Source: Clostridiales bacterium Firm_14
GTDB taxonomy: Bacteria > Bacillota > Clostridia > Saccharofermentanales > Saccharofermentanaceae
Direction: 5' to 3'
DNA length: 55,261 nucleotides
NCBI GenBank assembly: GCA_001604135.1
Contig: LVAT01000021.1
Location: 1-55,261 of the forward strand
Every line of letters begins with the position of its first letter. Positions within the stretch are counted from its first letter, which is position 1. The notes under the pieces were generated by a model. It did no database searches. It saw only the letters and a program-made list of their open reading frames with translations, and was not told the origin of the DNA. The position numbers and the translations under genes are program-made. This document shows, in pieces, positions 16,034 to 25,316 of the stretch.

Positions 16034-18391
16034 TTATTCCTTGAACTTGACCCTGATGTAATTCAGGACACAGGACTTACCGGATTTATTTGTAACCTTG
16101 AACTCACAATCATTAAGCGTCTCGGTTACCGTAAACTCATATTCAATCCTGTTATCAGTATACGTAACTGCCTTACCCTCTACAGGCTTCATTTCTCCGT
16201 CCTGTTTATAGGTAACGCCAAATTCCGTCCCTTCAAGGCCGGTTCCTTCAATTTCCATAATATAAGTGCCGGGAACCAGGGTCATGTATGGTCCGAAGGA
16301 GACGCCGTCAGCATCAAGTTCACGCGTTCCTTTATTGTCAGATGCGCCGGATACAAACTGGGAACTGAAGAAGTCACTGTGATAAACGTATTTCTTGGTT
16401 ATCAGTAAACTGTCGATATGGCAGTAAGAAGAACCGTTGTTATGTGCGGTTATCTTCAATGTCTTCGTTTGCTCACCGAGTTTGAACTTCAAGACCACAT
16501 GATCACCGCTTCTTGATACGACAGTACCAGAGATCTCCTGAGGTCTGTTCCAAGTAGTCTTTTTATAATCCTTTACGATCACGGGATTATACTCAACACC
16601 AAAATCGCCCTGATCAAGATCTGATCCTTGTACCGTCACATAGTACCAATCCGGATAAAGCTCAACATTTCTGGTCTTATATTCCTTACCGGGAGCGATA
16701 GTATAATTGTCGGAAATAGTAATATTTCCTATCAGGCCGTAGAGTTCATCGTAACTGCTGAACCCGTAAACATAGTACCTCTTTACGAGTTTTTCACTGT
16801 CAAAGACATCCCAGTTCACTTCTTCAGGTGTCTCATAGATAATGTGCTGGTCAGGAACATTCTTTATCAGTCTGCTGTCACGTCTTTGAGCTTCAGATAA
16901 TACCCAGAAAACTTTTCCTTCGGGATGCTCACAGACATGGGATTTTTTCTGAAGCCATTCAAATGTGCGGTCGTTGTTTTCGCCTTCATTTAATTCATCG
17001 CTGCTTATCCAGACATCAAGATATCCGTTTGAAAGCTCGGTTAAGACATTGCCGTTCCAGAAAGTGGCATAGCCATCCCTGTAACCGTTCTCTGTGAGGA
17101 ATACTGCGATCTTCTTAAGCTCAGCAAGGTCATCCCTCTCGGATAGAGTCTTATACCTGCAAGCACCAGTAATCAACATCAATCCGCAAAACATGATCAC
17201 GGGTAAATATCTCATATTGATCTTGTTCCTGATCTCTTCAAACAAAAAGAAAATACAAGGGAGAGTCATCCATATAAGGACAAGGCTGTGCCGGTCTTTG
17301 AAGATGATATCCGAAAAGATGAAAACAAGAACATATACCAGATATGAAGCAAGTGTCAGCAATGAGAATCTGAAATAAAGATCTTTCTTTTTTCTCTTTA
17401 ATCCCACGATAAGTGAGACAACGAAAAGCGCAAACCATACAAAGCAGACGATGTTATGAACGAGATTTTCGGAAAAGACCTTACCTTCCGTATATCCGAA
17501 ATTCTGGAAATAAAACGCTATAACATCTTTTAACCTGTTAATGTTGAACGATTTGAAATTGATATCATAGCTAAAGTAATCATAGTAAAGATGAAGTACG
17601 GTCGAGTTGATAATAAATCCGGCAAGGCCAAAGACGAAGGCCAAAACAGAACCCAATAAAGGTGATGAGTCTGCTTTTATTGATGCTTTAACACATTTTC
17701 CGATGCTCTTTTCACCATTCTTATAGTTTTCGATACTATCCAAAACAAGAAGAATAACAGCCGTAACAAGAACAGGAAGATAAACGATAAGTATCTGCCT
17801 CGGGCCCCCAAGGCCTGACAGAAAAGCCAATAAACAAAGGACTATAAGAAGAATGAAGGATAAAAGCTTCTTCCCTTTTAGATTCCTTAGGCTCTCAAGT
17901 ATCGCAACCGTCAGGATCGAGATCACGATGTGAGGATAGTAATATGCGCCCTTTAGCACGATCTCGAAATAATGAACTGAGGTCGGAATGAGCAACATTG
18001 CAAGTCCCAACCAGGCATATTTCTTCAGTTTGAAAACTCTGAAAAGCCAATATGCGGATACGAGCATAGTTAAGGTCAGCAGTATATCGGATACGATTCT
18101 GATATTATGCCAGTTATTGAAGAACTTAAAAAAGAAAGCATAAACGATCTGCGTATTAAAGACTCTGAGTTCTGTCGAATAGAACCAGTTCGGTGTAATG
18201 AGGCGGTTCTCTTCTGCGAGCATTTTGGAAAGGATTAACTCACTCGTATCGTCAGAATTTAAAAACCTTTCGATATTAACGTTCAGAAACCAGAACAGAA
18301 AACAAAAGCACAGACAGAACAGGATAAAGGATACGACTGTAAATATCCTTTCGTTTCTGTCGTTGCTTTTGAGACTGTTAATAGGTGTCAT
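16034..18391 (-). CDS. Polytopic GT-C-like membrane protein with soluble C-terminal domain
   Basis: In this 785-residue protein, residues about 15-420 hold ten or more hydrophobic segments. The first outside loop has an acidic NSDDTSELI motif (D47, D48), as in GT-C glycosyltransferases that use polyprenyl-linked sugars. Residues about 430-785 are predicted soluble and beta-rich, with repeated short domains near the end, perhaps glycan-binding. It lies 5 nt after the sugar-phosphate mutase gene and before the phosphonate cassette promoter. It may add a side sugar or other group on the outer face of the membrane. It is not a Wzx-type flippase by pattern. The exact family is unrecognised; the GT-C call is moderate. 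Confidence 0.6.
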   Translation of the reverse strand: MTPINSLKSNDRNERIFTVVSFILFCLCFCFLFWFLNVNIERFLNSDDTSELILSKMLAEENRLITPNWFYSTELRVFNTQIVYAFFFKFFNNWHNIRIVSDILLTLTMLVSAYWLFRVFKLKKYAWLGLAMLLIPTSVHYFEIVLKGAYYYPHIVISILTVAILESLRNLKGKKLLSFILLIVLCLLAFLSGLGGPRQILIVYLPVLVTAVILLVLDSIENYKNGEKSIGKCVKASIKADSSPLLGSVLAFVFGLAGFIINSTVLHLYYDYFSYDINFKSFNINRLKDVIAFYFQNFGYTEGKVFSENLVHNIVCFVWFALFVVSLIVGLKRKKKDLYFRFSLLTLASYLVYVLVFIFSDIIFKDRHSLVLIWMTLPCIFFLFEEIRNKINMRYLPVIMFCGLMLITGACRYKTLSERDDLAELKKIAVFLTENGYRDGYATFWNGNVLTELSNGYLDVWISSDELNEGENNDRTFEWLQKKSHVCEHPEGKVFWVLSEAQRRDSRLIKNVPDQHIIYETPEEVNWDVFDSEKLVKRYYVYGFSSYDELYGLIGNITISDNYTIAPGKEYKTRNVELYPDWYYVTVQGSDLDQGDFGVEYNPVIVKDYKKTTWNRPQEISGTVVSRSGDHVVLKFKLGEQTKTLKITAHNNGSSYCHIDSLLITKKYVYHSDFFSSQFVSGASDNKGTRELDADGVSFGPYMTLVPGTYIMEIEGTGLEGTEFGVTYKQDGEMKPVEGKAVTYTDNRIEYEFTVTETLNDCEFKVTNKSGKSCVLNYIRVKFKE

Positions 18392-18396
18392 AAGAT

Positions 18397-20067
18397 TTAG
18401 CTGAGCTTTCCTGATAATTCAGCCATAATCTCTGATTCAACAGCCGTGGCGTTTTCCCTGTTATCTGCTACAACGCTTACGTAAGTCTTGAGCTTAGGCT
18501 CAGTACCTGAAGGCCTTACAACAACGGAAATATCCTTTGTGTAGAACTTAAGCACATCAGACTTCGGAAGGCCGTTCAAGCCCTTGCTGTAATCTTCTGT
18601 CTTAACGACTTCCTGGCCGGCAATAGAATCAAGACCCTGATGGAAAGCTTCCATAATGGATCCCATCTTCTCCATGCCTGCAGAACCGGGGAATTCAAAT
18701 GAATGCAGTGTATTCAGGCAATATCCGTACTCCTTATAGAGCTCGTTTAATTTATCGATAAGGCTGATGCCTCTTGTCTTATAGAAAGCGAACATCTCGG
18801 CAATGATGAATGCGGCATTTACGGCATCCTTATCCCTTACATAAGAGCCAGTAAGATAACCGTAGGACTCTTCAAATCCGCAGATATAATCAGATTCCCT
18901 GCCCTGTGCTTCCATCTTTCCTATGACTTCACCGATAAACTTAAAGCCGGTAAGAACATTTACAGTCTCAACGCCATAGTGAGCTGCGATCTTCTCGGCG
19001 AGGTCCATCGTAACGATGGTCTTAATGAATACAGGATGCTCAGGCATCTTGTTGTGCTTGGTTCTCTGGCTGCAGATATAGTCGAGAAGCAGTATTCCGA
19101 CTTCATTGCCTGACAGCAGCTGATATTCGCCGCTCTCAGTCTTTACGGCAATACCGCATCTGTCAGCGTCAGGATCGGTCGCGAAAAGAAGATCCGCACC
19201 TGTCTTCTCACAGTACTGTAATCCAAGTTCCATTGCTTCCCTGATCTCAGGATTCGGATAAGGGCAAGTCGGGAAATTGCCGTCAGGGTTTCTCTGCTCT
19301 TCAACTACGATGATGTTAGTAAAACCGGACTCAGCCAAAGCTCTGGTAACAGGCTTAAGACCGGTACCGTTCAAAGGTGAATAAACGATGGTGACGTTCT
19401 TGTCGATCTCATCTCCGAAGAGCACTGACTGGCTCTTAACGGCTTCAATGAAGCCGTCCATGACTGAATCAGGAATATATTCTATCTTGCCGTCTTCTAC
19501 TGTCTTTTTGAAGTCTGCATTCTTAACGTCAGCGAAAATATCGAGCTTCTCGATCTCAGAAAGGATCGTTGCTGCAGCTTCAGTCGTGATCTGGCAGCCG
19601 TCGCTACCATAGACCTTATAGCCGTTATATTTAGCGGGGTTGTGGGAAGCGGTGATCATAATGCCCTGTGAAGCCTTAAGATCTCTGATTGCAAAGCTTA
19701 CTGTCGGAACGGGATTTAATGTGGGCCAGATCCATACCTTAAGGCCGTTTGCTGCAAATACGGATGCAGCTACCTTAGCAAAAAGGTCAGACTTGATGCG
19801 GCTGTCGTATCCGACAACAACGCTCGGCTGCCCGTCAACTGTCTTAAGAAGATAATCGGATAAACCCTGGCTCGCCTTAGCTACAACATAGATATTCATT
19901 CTGTTTGTGCCGGCACCGATCGTGCCTCTTAATCCGCCCGTACCAAATGCGAGGTTCCTGTAGAAAGCATCTTCTACGGCAACATCATCCATGCCCTTTA
20001 ACTCGGCATTTATCTCTTCATCTGTCGCGAACTTTAACCAGCGCTCATATTCAGCTTTGTAATCCAT
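18397..20067 (-). CDS. Phosphomannomutase/phosphoglucomutase
   Basis: This 556-residue alpha-D-phosphohexomutase has the active-site phosphoserine in TASHNPAKYNGYK (Ser at about 141), the metal loop DPDADRCG, the sugar-specificity loop GFEESYG and the phosphate-binding SGTEPK near the C-terminus. Length matches the PgcA/ManB-type mutases of Firmicutes. It interconverts mannose-6-phosphate and mannose-1-phosphate (or the glucose equivalents). Position beside manA, manC, gmd and fcl shows that it supplies mannose-1-phosphate for GDP-mannose and GDP-fucose. The start is the ATG 30 nt after manA. Confidence 0.92.
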   Translation of the reverse strand: MDYKAEYERWLKFATDEEINAELKGMDDVAVEDAFYRNLAFGTGGLRGTIGAGTNRMNIYVVAKASQGLSDYLLKTVDGQPSVVVGYDSRIKSDLFAKVAASVFAANGLKVWIWPTLNPVPTVSFAIRDLKASQGIMITASHNPAKYNGYKVYGSDGCQITTEAAATILSEIEKLDIFADVKNADFKKTVEDGKIEYIPDSVMDGFIEAVKSQSVLFGDEIDKNVTIVYSPLNGTGLKPVTRALAESGFTNIIVVEEQRNPDGNFPTCPYPNPEIREAMELGLQYCEKTGADLLFATDPDADRCGIAVKTESGEYQLLSGNEVGILLLDYICSQRTKHNKMPEHPVFIKTIVTMDLAEKIAAHYGVETVNVLTGFKFIGEVIGKMEAQGRESDYICGFEESYGYLTGSYVRDKDAVNAAFIIAEMFAFYKTRGISLIDKLNELYKEYGYCLNTLHSFEFPGSAGMEKMGSIMEAFHQGLDSIAGQEVVKTEDYSKGLNGLPKSDVLKFYTKDISVVVRPSGTEPKLKTYVSVVADNRENATAVESEIMAELSGKLS

Positions 20068-20097
20068 CTTATGTCTCCTGTTATGTTTATCTTGTTA

Positions 20098-21072
20098 TCA
20101 GCAGCTTACATCAAGTATCTGCGCCTGGCCGTGGAGCTTCATCTCGATGCTGTTTGCAGGCACGAAGATGCAGTCGCCCTTAAAGAAATTGAGCATGAAT
20201 CCTTCTGCTGCGATCACACCGCAGCCGTCAACGCAAAGAAGCGCGTGGAAAGAATTCTCTTCGGTTTTAAATGAAGCAAGCTCCCTGTTGACTTCAGTAT
20301 TAAGAAGGAGCCTTTCGACCTGGAAATACTTGCAGCGGCACAAAAGCTCGCTGGCACAGCCATTTCGATATCTCAAGACTCTCATGGGCTGGCGTGGTGC
20401 TGCAGAAGCCTTAAGCTTTGCAACTTCCAGACCCTTATCAATGTTTAATTCACGTTTGTCGCCGTTCTTATCGACACGGTCGTAGTCGTACAGACGGTAT
20501 GTGACGTTGGAATTCTCCTGAATCTCTGCAACAAGGCAGCCTGCGCCTATGGCGTGTACCGTTCCGGATTCGATAAAGAATAAGTCGTTCTTCTTTACCG
20601 GCACGTGATTTAAGAGATTCTCAACTGTATCGTCGTCAATAGCCTTCTTTACCTCATCAGCCAAAACATCGCGGTTAAATCCATAGACAAGTGTCGAATC
20701 CTTCTTCGAATCAAGAACATACCAGAACTCGGTCTTGCCTAGCTGCGCTTCGTTCTTAAGGCTGTAATCGTCATCAGGATGAACCTGGACAGACAGATCC
20801 TTATTGGCATCGATGAGTTTAATGAGGATCGGGAAATGTCCGTTTGCCACAGTCGAAGCGTGTGTTCCGATGTATTCGGGGTGCGCCTTAAGTACTTCCC
20901 TTAAGGTCTCCCCAGTCGTGAGGTTCGAACATCCGTCAGGGTGAGTCGAACAAACCCATGCTTCGGCAAAGGGTTCGCAATCCATGCCGAACTTGAAGTC
21001 ATCATTAAGCCTCGAACCACCCCAGAGGTAGTCCTTAGCAGCTGGCTTTAACAAGAACGGCTTATTGTTCAT
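20098..21072 (-). CDS. manA: Mannose-6-phosphate isomerase, class I
   Basis: This 324-residue cupin-type isomerase has VQVHPDDDY and EFWYVLD, which include the zinc ligands of the class I family, and the ESGTVHAIGAG segment. The length fits the short bacillus-type ManA. It converts fructose-6-phosphate to mannose-6-phosphate in the cytoplasm, the first step of GDP-mannose synthesis. It sits between manC (13 nt upstream) and the mutase gene. The dedicated copy in the locus suggests a high demand for mannose-derived sugars. Confidence 0.93.
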   Translation of the reverse strand: MNNKPFLLKPAAKDYLWGGSRLNDDFKFGMDCEPFAEAWVCSTHPDGCSNLTTGETLREVLKAHPEYIGTHASTVANGHFPILIKLIDANKDLSVQVHPDDDYSLKNEAQLGKTEFWYVLDSKKDSTLVYGFNRDVLADEVKKAIDDDTVENLLNHVPVKKNDLFFIESGTVHAIGAGCLVAEIQENSNVTYRLYDYDRVDKNGDKRELNIDKGLEVAKLKASAAPRQPMRVLRYRNGCASELLCRCKYFQVERLLLNTEVNRELASFKTEENSFHALLCVDGCGVIAAEGFMLNFFKGDCIFVPANSIEMKLHGQAQILDVSC

Positions 21073-21085
21073 CGGTCTCTCCTGA

Positions 21086-22399
21086 TCACAGTTCGTACTT
21101 ATGCTTGTCTGCTACGTTAATGTCTTCGCCGAGCTGTACTTCGATGAGCTGGATTCCCTCATCGCCTGCAAATACAGTATGTTTGCAGCCTGCAGCCATC
21201 GTTATGACGTCACCCGGCCTTACGAGCTGCTCCATGCCGTCAACGATCGTGCGGCCGGAACCGGAGATTACGGTCCAGACTTCGTCACGCTTGTCGTGGC
21301 TGTGATAGTTCATCTTATTTCCGGGATTAAGGGTTACCTTAACAGTCATGGAAGCCTCTTCGATATCAAGGACTCTGTATGAACCCCAGCTCTTTTCCGC
21401 GAACATTACGCGCTGGTTGATCTCATCTACAAAAGGCTTGATGTAAGAGCTCTGTTCCTTGTCTGATACGAGGATTCCTTCAGGGCTTGCAGAGATGACC
21501 ATGTCCTTTAAGCCCATGCCGATGATCGGAATGCCGAGTTCATTTATGATATGGACATTGTCGCACTTCTCGTTAAGAGCGCCGTCACCGATGATAGGAT
21601 CGACCATGGCTTCGGTAAGTGTATTCCAAGTGCCCAGATCCTTCCATTCGCCGTTATAACGGAGAACGTCGATAGAGGTCTCTGACTCAACTACGGCGTA
21701 GTCGAAGGAGATCTTCTTGAGATTCGAATAATTCGAGAAGAGCTCGTCGTAATTGTCTGTACCGAGCAATTCCTTGCTCTTATCAAGAACGTAGGAGAGC
21801 TTATAAGCAAAGACACCGCCGTTCCAGAGAGCGCCGCCGTCAATATATTCCTGAGCCTTCTCGGCAGTAGGCTTTTCCGTAAAGCCCCAGCCGTCAGTTC
21901 CGTCTTCGTTCTTAATTGGCTTGATATAGCCGTATTTCTCAGAAGGATAAGTGGGTTCGATACCCATGAGTGTCAGATTTTTCGCGCCCGTGGAAGCAGC
22001 TTCATAGAGCCTGTTTACGCACTCGAAATATGAATCCTCAACAAAAGGATCTACAGGGCATACAACGACTGCCTCGTCCCTCGGTACGTTCATTACGCAG
22101 TGAAGATAAGCTGTTGCAAGTGCGATCGCTGCGAAAGTATCCCTTCTGCAAGGCTCAACAGATACACCGACATCAAGACCCAACTGGTTATGAATGGCGG
22201 ATACCTGGGATTTGGATGTGGCGATCGTTACGACAGCATCAGGATCAACTGCCTTAATCTGGCCGTAGATCCTCTGGACCATTGATTCGTATTCGCCGTT
22301 ATCTTTCTTGAAGATCTTGATGAACTGCTTAGAGCGGATATCGTTTGACAAAGGCCAGAGGCGCTTTCCCGAACCGCCTGAAAGAAGGATTATATTCAT
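21086..22399 (-). CDS. manC: Mannose-1-phosphate guanylyltransferase with C-terminal cupin
   Basis: This 437-residue protein has the GGSGKRLWPLS nucleotide-binding motif at residues 8-18, and FTEKPT and WNGGVF later in the catalytic domain. The C-terminal 110 residues form a cupin (MNYHSHDKRDEVWTVISG), as in bifunctional ManC/AlgA-like enzymes; whether that half isomerizes mannose-6-phosphate is uncertain, since a separate manA follows. It makes GDP-mannose from GTP and mannose-1-phosphate. It follows fcl by 3 nt in a compact GDP-fucose operon. Confidence 0.93.
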   Translation of the reverse strand: MNIILLSGGSGKRLWPLSNDIRSKQFIKIFKKDNGEYESMVQRIYGQIKAVDPDAVVTIATSKSQVSAIHNQLGLDVGVSVEPCRRDTFAAIALATAYLHCVMNVPRDEAVVVCPVDPFVEDSYFECVNRLYEAASTGAKNLTLMGIEPTYPSEKYGYIKPIKNEDGTDGWGFTEKPTAEKAQEYIDGGALWNGGVFAYKLSYVLDKSKELLGTDNYDELFSNYSNLKKISFDYAVVESETSIDVLRYNGEWKDLGTWNTLTEAMVDPIIGDGALNEKCDNVHIINELGIPIIGMGLKDMVISASPEGILVSDKEQSSYIKPFVDEINQRVMFAEKSWGSYRVLDIEEASMTVKVTLNPGNKMNYHSHDKRDEVWTVISGSGRTIVDGMEQLVRPGDVITMAAGCKHTVFAGDEGIQLIEVQLGEDINVADKHKYEL

Positions 22400-22402
22400 A
22401 AA

Positions 22403-23347
22403 TTACCTTTCTGCCCTCATGGGGTTTTCCAAGAAATCCTTATACGCAAGTCTTATACCGTCTTCTAATTCCGTCTTGTATGTCCAGCCGAGCTTTGTAG
22501 CCTTCGATACATCAAGAAGCTTTCTCGGAGTACCGTTGGGCTTAGTCGTATCCCACTCGATCTTTCCTTCGTAGCCTACGACCTTTGCGACAAGCTCTGT
22601 AAGTTCCTTAATGGTAAGCTCCTTGCCTGTTCCTGCATTAACAGTCTCATCACCGCTGTAGTTATTCATGAGGAATACGCAGAGGTTAGCGAGGTCATCA
22701 ACATATAAGAATTCGCGAAGCGGAGAACCGTCGCCCCAGCATGTTACGGATTCCTTGCCTTCGACCTTTGCTTCGTGGAAGCGGCGGATCAGAGCCGGAA
22801 GAACGTGGCTGTGCTCCGGATGATAGTTATCGTTAGGTCCGTAAAGGTTTGTAGGCATTACGGAAATATAGTCTGTGCCGTACTGGCCGTTTAAGTATTC
22901 GCAGTACTTAAGGCCTGAGATCTTAGCAAGAGCATAAGCTTCGTTCGTCTGCTCGAGAGAAGATGTAAGAAGGCATGACTCAGGCATCGGCTGGGGAGCC
23001 ATTCTGGGATAGATGCATGAGCTTCCCAAGAACTCTAACTTCTTGCAGCCGTTCTTCCATGCGCTGTGGATGACGTTCATCTCAAGGATCATGTTATCGT
23101 ACATGAAATCAGCCTTTGCCTTTGCATTTCCCATGATGCCGCCTACTTTAGCTGCAGCAAGGAAAACATACTCGGGCTTTTCTTCTTCGAAGAACTTCTC
23201 GACCTGATCCTGTCTTGTAAGGTCAAGTTCCTTATGTGTTCTTAAAACGAGATTGTGATATCCCTGACGCTCAAGTTCTCTTACGATAGCTGAGCCTACC
23301 ATGCCCTTATGGCCGGCAACGTAGATCTTTGCATTTTTGTCCATCAT
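22403..23347 (-). CDS. fcl: GDP-L-fucose synthase
   Basis: This 314-residue extended SDR has the NADP-binding GHKGMVGSA motif at about residues 12-20, LGSSCIYP, and catalytic Tyr/Lys in YALAKISG. PTNLYGPNDNYHPEHSHV is the typical substrate region of GDP-4-keto-6-deoxymannose epimerase/reductases. It turns the Gmd product into GDP-L-fucose. The gene begins 1 nt after the gmd stop, so the two are coupled. GDP-L-fucose is a likely building block of the polymer. Confidence 0.95.
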   Translation of the reverse strand: MMDKNAKIYVAGHKGMVGSAIVRELERQGYHNLVLRTHKELDLTRQDQVEKFFEEEKPEYVFLAAAKVGGIMGNAKAKADFMYDNMILEMNVIHSAWKNGCKKLEFLGSSCIYPRMAPQPMPESCLLTSSLEQTNEAYALAKISGLKYCEYLNGQYGTDYISVMPTNLYGPNDNYHPEHSHVLPALIRRFHEAKVEGKESVTCWGDGSPLREFLYVDDLANLCVFLMNNYSGDETVNAGTGKELTIKELTELVAKVVGYEGKIEWDTTKPNGTPRKLLDVSKATKLGWTYKTELEDGIRLAYKDFLENPMRAER

Positions 23348-23348
23348 A

Positions 23349-24392
23349 TCAGAGCGCCTCTTTCATTGCTTTCTGCTGCTTTGCGAGCATTCTGTCATGC
23401 TTTGCCATGATCTCGATAAGCTCTTCGTATGTTGTCTTCTGGGGATTCCAGCCGAGAACAGTCTTTGCCTTTGTAGGATCGCCCCAGAGGTTGTCAACGT
23501 CTGTAGGTCTGAACCATGCAGGATTTACGCATACGAGCATCTTGCCTGTCTTTACGTCGTAGCCCTTCTCGTCTACTCCCTCGCCTTCCCAGCGGATCTC
23601 AATGCCGTTAGCCTTGAAAGCCTTCTCAGTGAAGTCACGTACTGTGTGCTGCTCACCTGTTGCGATAACGAAATCATCAGGTGTCTCCTGCTGCATGATG
23701 AGCCACATGCACTCAACATAATCCTTTGCATAGCCCCAGTCACGGAGTGAATCCATGTTGCCGAGCTCCAGGTGATCCTGAAGTCCTTCAGCGATCCTTC
23801 CAGCTGCAAGTGTGATCTTTCTTGTTACGAAGTTCTCGCCTCTTCTTTCGGACTCATGGTTAAAGAGGATGCCGTTTACTGCGAACATGCCGTAAGCTTC
23901 ACGGTATTCTTTGATCATCCAGAAGCCGTACTGCTTAGCAACAGCATAAGGGCTGTAAGGATGGAAAGGCGTAGTCTCTCTCTGGGGAACTTCCTCTACC
24001 TTGCCGAAGAGCTCAGATGTGGAAGCCTGATAGATCTTGCATGTCTTCTCAAGGCCTAACATTCTCATGGCTTCAAGAAGTCTTAATACGCCGATGGCAT
24101 CGACATCGCCGGAATACTCGGGAACATCAAAGCTAACCTGAACGTGGCTCTGAGCTGCGAGGTTATATATCTCATCAGGCATTACTTCCTTGATGATACG
24201 GATAAGTGAAGTCGAATCGGTAAGGTCGCCGTCATGGAGCTTGATCTTGTCCATGATATGCTCGATGCGGCCTGTGTTTGCGATACTTGCTCTTCTTGTA
24301 ATGCCGTGGACCTCATAGCCCTTCTCCAAAAGGAACTCTGCAAGGTATGAGCCGTCCTGGCCTGTAATGCCTGTGATCAATGCTTTTTTCAT
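23349..24392 (-). CDS. gmd: GDP-mannose 4,6-dehydratase
   Basis: Starting at the ATG at 24392 (GGAGG 10 nt upstream) the protein has 347 residues; a longer frame to 24425 is less likely. The NADP motif [10 protein letters not shown] is at residues 8-17, and [24 protein letters not shown] and [16 protein letters not shown] are signature Gmd sequences. It dehydrates GDP-mannose to GDP-4-keto-6-deoxy-D-mannose. It leads the run gmd-fcl-manC-manA-mutase, which together provide GDP-L-fucose from fructose-6-phosphate. A promoter lies in the 165-nt gap upstream. Confidence 0.96.
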   Translation of the reverse strand: MKKALITGITGQDGSYLAEFLLEKGYEVHGITRRASIANTGRIEHIMDKIKLHDGDLTDSTSLIRIIKEVMPDEIYNLAAQSHVQVSFDVPEYSGDVDAIGVLRLLEAMRMLGLEKTCKIYQASTSELFGKVEEVPQRETTPFHPYSPYAVAKQYGFWMIKEYREAYGMFAVNGILFNHESERRGENFVTRKITLAAGRIAEGLQDHLELGNMDSLRDWGYAKDYVECMWLIMQQETPDDFVIATGEQHTVRDFTEKAFKANGIEIRWEGEGVDEKGYDVKTGKMLVCVNPAWFRPTDVDNLWGDPTKAKTVLGWNPQKTTYEELIEIMAKHDRMLAKQQKAMKEAL

Positions 24393-24501
24393 GTAAGTAT
24401 ATCCTCCAAAACAATGTGTTAGCACAATATGGTTTTACGTATGGCCACATTATTATAAAGACGAACCCGTTTTCGAATTCATCTTTTGGCAGATAACTTA
24501 C

Positions 24502-24529
24502 ATTATATAGCTTTTATTTGTGATGTCTT
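24502..24529 (-). promoter_or_regulatory. Putative gmd promoter
   Basis: A perfect TATAAT (24502-24507, minus strand) with AAGACA (24524-24529) 16 nt upstream lies in the gap between the GT2 gene and gmd. A second TATAAT-like element occurs nearer the gene. No terminator is clear in the gap, so this may be an internal promoter for the GDP-fucose genes. Confidence 0.5.
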
Positions 24530-24557
24530 AAAAGCAAGATTGCTTCGATAAATGATC

Positions 24558-25310
24558 TTACCATTCATTATTCAAAGAGTGCTTTATGCTCCAGATAAAG
24601 GCCTTTATCTTTATCAGAGGGCTCTTTTTTGTAATGCCGTTCTTGATCCTGACGTTATAGTTATCAAGGATCGTGTTGTAATAGCCCTTGTTGGATCTGC
24701 CTTCTGCAGAATAAATACAGACCACCCTGTTCTCATGACGGAACTTGTAACCCTTAAGATATGCCCTAAGGAAGAAATCGTAATCGGCACAGATATTAAA
24801 CTGTGTATCAAACCGGATCTCATCGAAGATCCGTCTTCTCGTAAAAGTCGCCTGATGGCAGAAGAACTTAAAATCCTTAAGGCCTTTAATATCTTTGTCT
24901 GCAATATCAAGTTTTTTCTCATTGCCCCTGACGCGGCAGCTGTCACCATAGATGACATCAATACCGTCATAGTCTTTATCTGCGAAAATATCTTCCAATA
25001 CATCAGGATCTGCAAATGTATCATCTGCATTCATATAGATGAGCCACCCGCCATTACAGTATCTTACTGCCTTATTCATTGCATCGTAGATGCCGTTATC
25101 TTTTTCTGAAATTACTTTAAAAGGTATGCCCTTTTCTTCAAAACCTGACTTAAAACTGTCAATGATCTGAAGCGTACTGTCTTTCGATGCACCGTCAACG
25201 ATCACATATTCAAGATCTTTATATGTCTGCTCAAGAACTGACTTCAATGTATTTCCGATCGAAGCTTCAGCATTATAGCAGACCGTTATCACGCTAACCT
25301 TTGTGCCCAT
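24558..25310 (-). CDS. GT2 family glycosyltransferase (WcaE/WfgS-like)
   Basis: This 250-residue GT-A glycosyltransferase has SVITVCYNAEASIGNTLKSV at the N-terminus, VDGASKDST, SEKDNGIYDAMNKA and the metal-binding MNADD near residue 98. These are typical for the family that includes WcaE and WfgS. No membrane segment. It is a paralog of 27432-28220, sharing length and motif order. It follows the AraC gene by 6 nt and probably transfers one sugar to the lipid-linked repeat unit. The acceptor is unknown. Confidence 0.87.
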   Translation of the reverse strand: MGTKVSVITVCYNAEASIGNTLKSVLEQTYKDLEYVIVDGASKDSTLQIIDSFKSGFEEKGIPFKVISEKDNGIYDAMNKAVRYCNGGWLIYMNADDTFADPDVLEDIFADKDYDGIDVIYGDSCRVRGNEKKLDIADKDIKGLKDFKFFCHQATFTRRRIFDEIRFDTQFNICADYDFFLRAYLKGYKFRHENRVVCIYSAEGRSNKGYYNTILDNYNVRIKNGITKKSPLIKIKAFIWSIKHSLNNEW

Positions 25311-25316
25311 AAAGAT

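Noticed and set aside
16034-18391. Wzx flippase
   Set aside because: The protein has a long soluble C-terminal domain and an acidic first-loop motif like GT-C enzymes, not the 12-14 helix pattern of flippases.
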